From: an uncultured Porphyromonadaceae bacterium
GTDB lineage: Bacteria > Bacteroidota > Bacteroidia > Bacteroidales > Muribaculaceae
Assembly: GCA_905202215.1 (NCBI GenBank)
Contig: CAJKRG010000060.1
Coordinates: 1-16,574, forward strand
DNA length: 16,574 nucleotides
Direction: 5' to 3'
Part shown: piece after piece, positions 13,480-16,574 of the stretch
How positions within the stretch are numbered: position 1 is the first letter of the stretch
How the letters are laid out: every line of letters begins with the position of its first letter
Notes under the pieces: generated by a model
The model's input: only the letters and a program-made list of their open reading frames with translations
What the model was told of the DNA's origin: nothing
The model's database searches: none
Made by a program: the position numbers and the translations under genes

Positions 13480-14978
13480 GACACAGCGTGAAAGTATATC
13501 TATGGGGTGCGGAGCTTGGAACACTCACCTCCGATAACAAGACTAACCGTTCTTTTTTCTATTTCAATATTAATCTCCCCGAAAAAGTAAAAGCGGCATT
13601 TGCCGTAGGCTTTACGACCGATATGCTTGCCGGACGGATTCCTGTATATGGCGAAGACCGTCCACCTTTCAATGGCGTGCCTCCGTTTATTTCCGACTCT
13701 TTGCCGGATTCATGGGGCAATGAACTTTTCGAGCAGTGGAGAACGGCCAATCATATATCTAACCGTGAGATAAGCGTTTGCGACCGACTCGCTTTCATTG
13801 GTGTGCGAGGCATGGGAGCACTTGAGTTTCAGCCGCAGGAAGCGATCCGGCTTAAAAATGACCATGTCGATATGGCGGCTATTGCAGCTCTTGCCGAAAG
13901 GATATTGCTTGAAAGAGAGGATGCTGTGATTTCACCCGAAGAAGAAATGACTATGAAGTCATTGATTGCGGTAGGGTCTTCCGTGGGTGGCCGACAGGCA
14001 AAGGCTGTGATTGCGATAAACCGCACAGATAAATCCGTGCGTTCGGGCCAGATTTCCGGTTTGACCGATCATGATTATTGTATAGTGAAATTTGATATTC
14101 CCGGCCGCGATACCGCCAGAATCGAATATCTGTACTATCGTATGGCTACTGCCTGTGGCATAGATATGATGCCAAGCCGTCTTATGGCGGTCGAGAGCAG
14201 TGTGCACTTTCAGACAAACCGTTTCGACAGAGATTCGGCCGGGAACAAACTGCATGTACAGACCCTCGCCGCGATGTCGCCGGCGGCAGATTCCTATGAG
14301 GCTCTTTTCGATCTTTGTCGCAAACTCAAGTTGCCATATACCGCCTTCGAACAGCTGTTTCTGCGTCTCGTCTTCAATATTCTCGCCAACAATACCGACG
14401 ATCATCATAAGAATTTCTCGTTTATAATGACACCGGATGGCCAGTGGAGTCTGGCGCCTGCGTATGATATGACTTTTATTTTTGATCATGGCGGTTGGCG
14501 GGGAAATACCGAACATTGTCTGTCGGTTGGAGGATATAGACGCAATATCAGCCGGGAAACAGTGCTTTCTTTTGCAGAGATCAATGGAATCAAAGATGCC
14601 GCATTTCTGATAGATAAAGTTGCAGCCGTAATGATGGTCTTCAGAAATCTGGCCGAAGAAGATTCTGTAGATCCCGAATGGATTGCGCGGATGTCCGATG
14701 CCATAGATCAGAATCTTGAGTACTGGGGTTATCTTCCGGCTGTTTCCGAAGCGGAATTTATTACCGGCGATGGTCATAAGGTTTCCGGCGCCAGAATAGA
14801 GATGGCGTACAGAAGCGGGAATTTTCACCTTTTGGCAGATATCGACGGGCGAGCCGCCAAATTTGTTATCAATAAATCGTGTCCCGAATATAATACTCTT
14901 CTGCGCAGAGGCATCCGATGTATCGATACAGATACAATGAAAGCTATGGTGTCGCACTACCTCATCAAGAAGATGTAA
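13476..14978 (+). CDS. hipA: HipA-type serine/threonine kinase toxin with C-terminal extension
   Basis: 500 residues from the ATG that overlaps the hipB stop; the frame is open further upstream, but that would run far into hipB. The N-terminal HipA subdomain (1 to about 118) contains FISDSLPDSWGNELF (71-85) and RLAFIGVRGMGALEF. The kinase part has the loop GSSVGGRQAKAVIAI (167-181), ATP lysine K205 (IVKFD), NRFDRD (248-253), catalytic TDDHHKN with D308 and N313, and the metal-binding D331 (PAYDM). All key residues are intact, so an active kinase is expected. HipA of E. coli phosphorylates GltX; the target here is unknown. Compared with the 440-residue E. coli protein there are about 60 extra residues at the end (beyond about 425). 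A sampled line (14521-14580) is 47 % G+C, below the ribosomal genes. Confidence 0.9.
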   Translation: MRHSVKVYLWGAELGTLTSDNKTNRSFFYFNINLPEKVKAAFAVGFTTDMLAGRIPVYGEDRPPFNGVPPFISDSLPDSWGNELFEQWRTANHISNREISVCDRLAFIGVRGMGALEFQPQEAIRLKNDHVDMAAIAALAERILLEREDAVISPEEEMTMKSLIAVGSSVGGRQAKAVIAINRTDKSVRSGQISGLTDHDYCIVKFDIPGRDTARIEYLYYRMATACGIDMMPSRLMAVESSVHFQTNRFDRDSAGNKLHVQTLAAMSPAADSYEALFDLCRKLKLPYTAFEQLFLRLVFNILANNTDDHHKNFSFIMTPDGQWSLAPAYDMTFIFDHGGWRGNTEHCLSVGGYRRNISRETVLSFAEINGIKDAAFLIDKVAAVMMVFRNLAEEDSVDPEWIARMSDAIDQNLEYWGYLPAVSEAEFITGDGHKVSGARIEMAYRSGNFHLLADIDGRAAKFVINKSCPEYNTLLRRGIRCIDTDTMKAMVSHYLIKKM

Positions 14979-15180
14979 ACTGCCACTTTCGCGTCATTCA
15001 GATTGAATTCTTAAGTCTACGATTATTATTAGAGGACAATAACGATGTCAAATAATAGTTGTATTTTTGTAGCCGAATAATACTGATTTAAATATTGAAT
15101 AAATCTCAAAATACATTTAATATAAGATAAATACCCGCACAAAAAGTGCAGACATATTAACGAAAGCATTGACTGTTATT
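14979..15180 (+). other. A+T-rich intergenic stretch, mostly featureless
   Basis: About 200 bp after hipA. No gene, and no terminator for hipA, is visible. The sequence holds a -7-like box at 15062-15069 (listed separately), a small hairpin GCAC-AAAAA-GTGC at 15137-15149, and otherwise runs of A and T. Nothing else stands out. Confidence 0.5.
15062..15069 (+). promoter_or_regulatory. Possible -7 promoter box for the downstream RNA element
   Basis: TATTTTTG fits TAnnTTTG exactly and lies about 110 bp before the structured element at 15181. No TTG -33 box is evident at the usual distance, and chance matches are likely in such A+T-rich DNA. Confidence 0.3.
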
Positions 15181-15383
15181 TGCGTTCGTCTGAATAGCGT
15201 CGGAAACTAATCAGATTGGGATAAGAACAAAAAATAATAGTTATAATCTGTTGTCGGATTACCTGCCTATCCTTATAAGGAGTCAATGCCTAAGCCTCAA
15301 TGGCATAGGTTTCTCTTATAAGGATAGAGAGGTCTCATTCCGACGCAGCCTCGACGAACGCATAAGAAGGCCTATGCTTTTTT
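15181..15383 (+). ncRNA. Candidate structured RNA (leader or small RNA) with three-way junction
   Basis: Closing stem: 15181-15190 (TGCGTTCGTC) pairs perfectly with 15353-15362, then a 6x6 internal loop (TGAATA / AGCCTC), then 15197-15205 (GCGTCGGAA) pairs perfectly with 15338-15346. Inside are two hairpins. One is 15212-15217 (CAGATT) with 15245-15250, extended by ATAA 15221-15224 with TTAT 15241-15244. The other is 15267-15279 (CTATCCTTATAAG) with 15315-15327, a perfect 13-bp stem, with ATGCC (15286-15290) and GGCAT (15302-15306) at its tip. A terminator hairpin follows, whose left arm shares three bases with the closing stem. Six stems in 200 nt of A+T-rich DNA are hard to dismiss as chance. 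I do not recognise a known family. It may act in cis on the acyltransferase gene 46 bp further on or be a free small RNA. Confidence 0.55.
15360..15383 (+). terminator. Intrinsic terminator at the end of the RNA element
   Basis: GCATA (15360-15364) pairs with TATGC (15373-15377), with G15366-C15371 closing an AAGG loop beyond an A-C mismatch. Six T's follow at 15378-15383. The stem is short, but the T-run makes it credible. It would end hipA read-through or the small RNA, or act as an attenuator in front of the acyltransferase gene. Confidence 0.55.
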
Positions 15384-15428
15384 ATACGGTATTGTAAATG
15401 ATAAGTTGATGCTATAATCCAATTTATC

Positions 15429-16550
15429 ATGAATACAATTCTTGTCGGAGATGCAAAATCACGATCTTGCATTGATTATAGAAAGCTCCAATCCATTACC
15501 ATTGATTTTATGAGATTCCCAATGGCGATTATGGTGGTATTCATTCACATGACTCCATCGGTCACCAATATAGAGGATGCTGATTACCCTATTTTATCAT
15601 GTAGCGGAATATTCAATTTAGCAGGAATTATTTTTTCACATGTCCTATCCCATATTGCTGTTCCGGTCTTCTTCCTGATTTCAGGGTTCCTTTTCTTTGC
15701 GAATTTTCACAAATGGTCTTTTATCGGCTACAAATCAAAAATCCAAAGTCGAACGAGAACCTTACTTCTTCCGTATATCTTATGGAACGCCGTGCCTTTT
15801 CTTTTGGCAATCTTAGTAATGATATTGGGATCTATGATTAAAGACTGGCCAATCGAAAACATATTCTCAACTATTAAATATAATAGCTGGCATATATTTT
15901 ATGATACTTATGAATGGGGAACCACAAGGGTTAATTGGCTTGGATATAATTTAAGAATGACAGGACCATACGATTTGCCCTTATGGTTTCTGCGTGATTT
16001 AATTGTAGTCATAGCCTTTACGCCTGTTATATATTACATGGTGCGTAAATTTAAATTCTATTTTTTAGTTTTTCTTTTTGTTGCATATATTTCGCGAATA
16101 TGGATATTGGTGCCAGGTTTCAGTATTACATCTTGTTTCTTTTTTTCCGCAGGGGCGTATTTGGCACTTAATGAAATTAATATTATCAAGTTCGTTCACA
16201 AATATAGTGTACTGATCATTCCAACTTTTCTGGTTCTCTTTTGCTTTGCTGTTTATTATGATGGCACAAATACTTTGACAGGTCAAAATATTTATCCACT
16301 ATTTATTTGCTTTGGAGTACTTTTTGCTTTTTATCTTGCTTCCGTGTGCGTATTAAAATTCAAAATCAAACCGAATAAGTTTTTGGTTTCGAATTGTTTC
16401 TTTATCTATGCCTTTCACTGTGTGAATTTGCCGGTTATAGGCACTGTCCTCGCGGCTTCAAATACCTTCGTCTGTAGACTTGTCCCATTTGAGGACAAAT
16501 TTGGAGAACTATTAAGTTATATTACTACTGGTGCGATAAAATCGCGTTAG
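15429..16550 (+). CDS. Acyltransferase-3 family integral membrane protein, probably C-terminally shortened
   Basis: 373 residues, very hydrophobic, with about nine membrane segments. The first segment carries the family motif R-x10-H: R29 to H40 in DFMRFPMAIMVVFIHM. Later landmarks are ISHIAVPVFFLISGFLFF-like hydrophobic text at about 73-90, PLWFLRDLI, and FFIYAFHCVNLP near the end. Acyltransferase-3 proteins O-acylate surface glycans or lipids at the inner membrane. The protein ends ELLSYITTGAIKSR, about where a final membrane helix and basic tail usually continue, so one helix may be lost. Sampled lines are only 25-28 % G+C against 65 % in the ribosomal genes, which suggests recent acquisition. 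It follows the structured element at 15181-15383 and probably opens or belongs to a polysaccharide locus beyond the window. Confidence 0.8.
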   Translation: MNTILVGDAKSRSCIDYRKLQSITIDFMRFPMAIMVVFIHMTPSVTNIEDADYPILSCSGIFNLAGIIFSHVLSHIAVPVFFLISGFLFFANFHKWSFIGYKSKIQSRTRTLLLPYILWNAVPFLLAILVMILGSMIKDWPIENIFSTIKYNSWHIFYDTYEWGTTRVNWLGYNLRMTGPYDLPLWFLRDLIVVIAFTPVIYYMVRKFKFYFLVFLFVAYISRIWILVPGFSITSCFFFSAGAYLALNEINIIKFVHKYSVLIIPTFLVLFCFAVYYDGTNTLTGQNIYPLFICFGVLFAFYLASVCVLKFKIKPNKFLVSNCFFIYAFHCVNLPVIGTVLAASNTFVCRLVPFEDKFGELLSYITTGAIKSR

Positions 16551-16574
16551 TTTAGAAATCATCAAATAAAGAGA

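Noticed and set aside
13959..14957. 332-codon minus-strand frame opposite hipA
   Set aside because: hipA carries all kinase motifs on the + strand; the antisense translation has no domain pattern.
15045..15080. 11-codon open frame (MSNNSCIFVAE) in the gap after hipA
   Set aside because: Far too short, with no ribosome binding site and no resemblance to a known leader peptide.
15181..15362. Insertion of a small transposon-like element (MITE) with terminal inverted repeats
   Set aside because: No direct target-site duplication is visible at the two ends, and the inner perfect hairpins and the terminator fit a functional RNA better. Not excluded without other genomic copies.
15181..15383. Retron-type non-coding RNA
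   Set aside because: No reverse transcriptase gene is in the window, and the downstream gene is a membrane acyltransferase.

Overview
The window is a piece of a Bacteroidota chromosome, most likely order Bacteroidales and perhaps Muribaculaceae-like. Three things point there. The ribosomal protein gene order is secY-map-infA-rpmJ-rpsM-rpsK-rpsD-rpoA-rplQ with no adk. The clearest promoters have a TAnnTTTG -7 box. Start codons follow A-rich leaders without a clear GGAGG Shine-Dalgarno. Every gene I can support is on the + strand. There are no tRNA or rRNA genes, CRISPR arrays or recognisable insertion sequences.

Region 1 (1-8940) is the distal part of the large ribosomal protein operon: the 3' end of rplE, then rpsN, rpsH, rplF, rplR, rpsE, rpmD, rplO, secY, map, infA, rpmJ, rpsM, rpsK, rpsD, rpoA and rplQ. 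It closes with a strong intrinsic terminator at 8905-8936. Gene spacing is mostly 2-30 bp, with two exceptions: 141 bp before rpsH and 298 bp before rpsD. Both gaps can fold into GC-rich stems and are candidate control sites. S4, S14 and L36 are the forms without zinc-binding cysteines.

Region 2 (8941-13066) holds pyrE with its own -7 box, a small SRPBCC-like protein, a lipoprotein with a Rieske-derived domain whose cluster histidines are absent at the usual places, and an SGNH-hydrolase/MBOAT pair joined by an ATGA overlap. That pair looks like a cell-envelope O-acylation module: the MBOAT protein would pass acyl groups across the inner membrane and the SGNH protein would transfer them to a glycan.

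Region 3 (13067-14978) is a hipBA-type toxin-antitoxin operon. It has a textbook Bacteroidota promoter (TTTG, 19 bp, TATCTTTG). A perfect palindromic operator (9 bp, 8 bp spacer, 9 bp) lies on the expected start of transcription, and a second degenerate copy with the same spacing lies 41 bp further on. hipA keeps its kinase residues and has a C-terminal extension.

Region 4 (14979-16574) is much richer in A+T. A 450 bp gap contains a roughly 180-nt RNA-like element built from three nested or adjacent inverted repeats, followed by a hairpin and six T's, just before an integral-membrane acyltransferase-3 gene whose last membrane helix seems to be missing. Hand counts of single 60-base lines give 65 % G+C in rpsE (2221-2280), 47 % in hipA (14521-14580) and 25-28 % in the acyltransferase (15841-15900, 16021-16080). 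The right end therefore looks acquired. The element at 15181-15383 and the hip operators are the most interesting non-coding signals.
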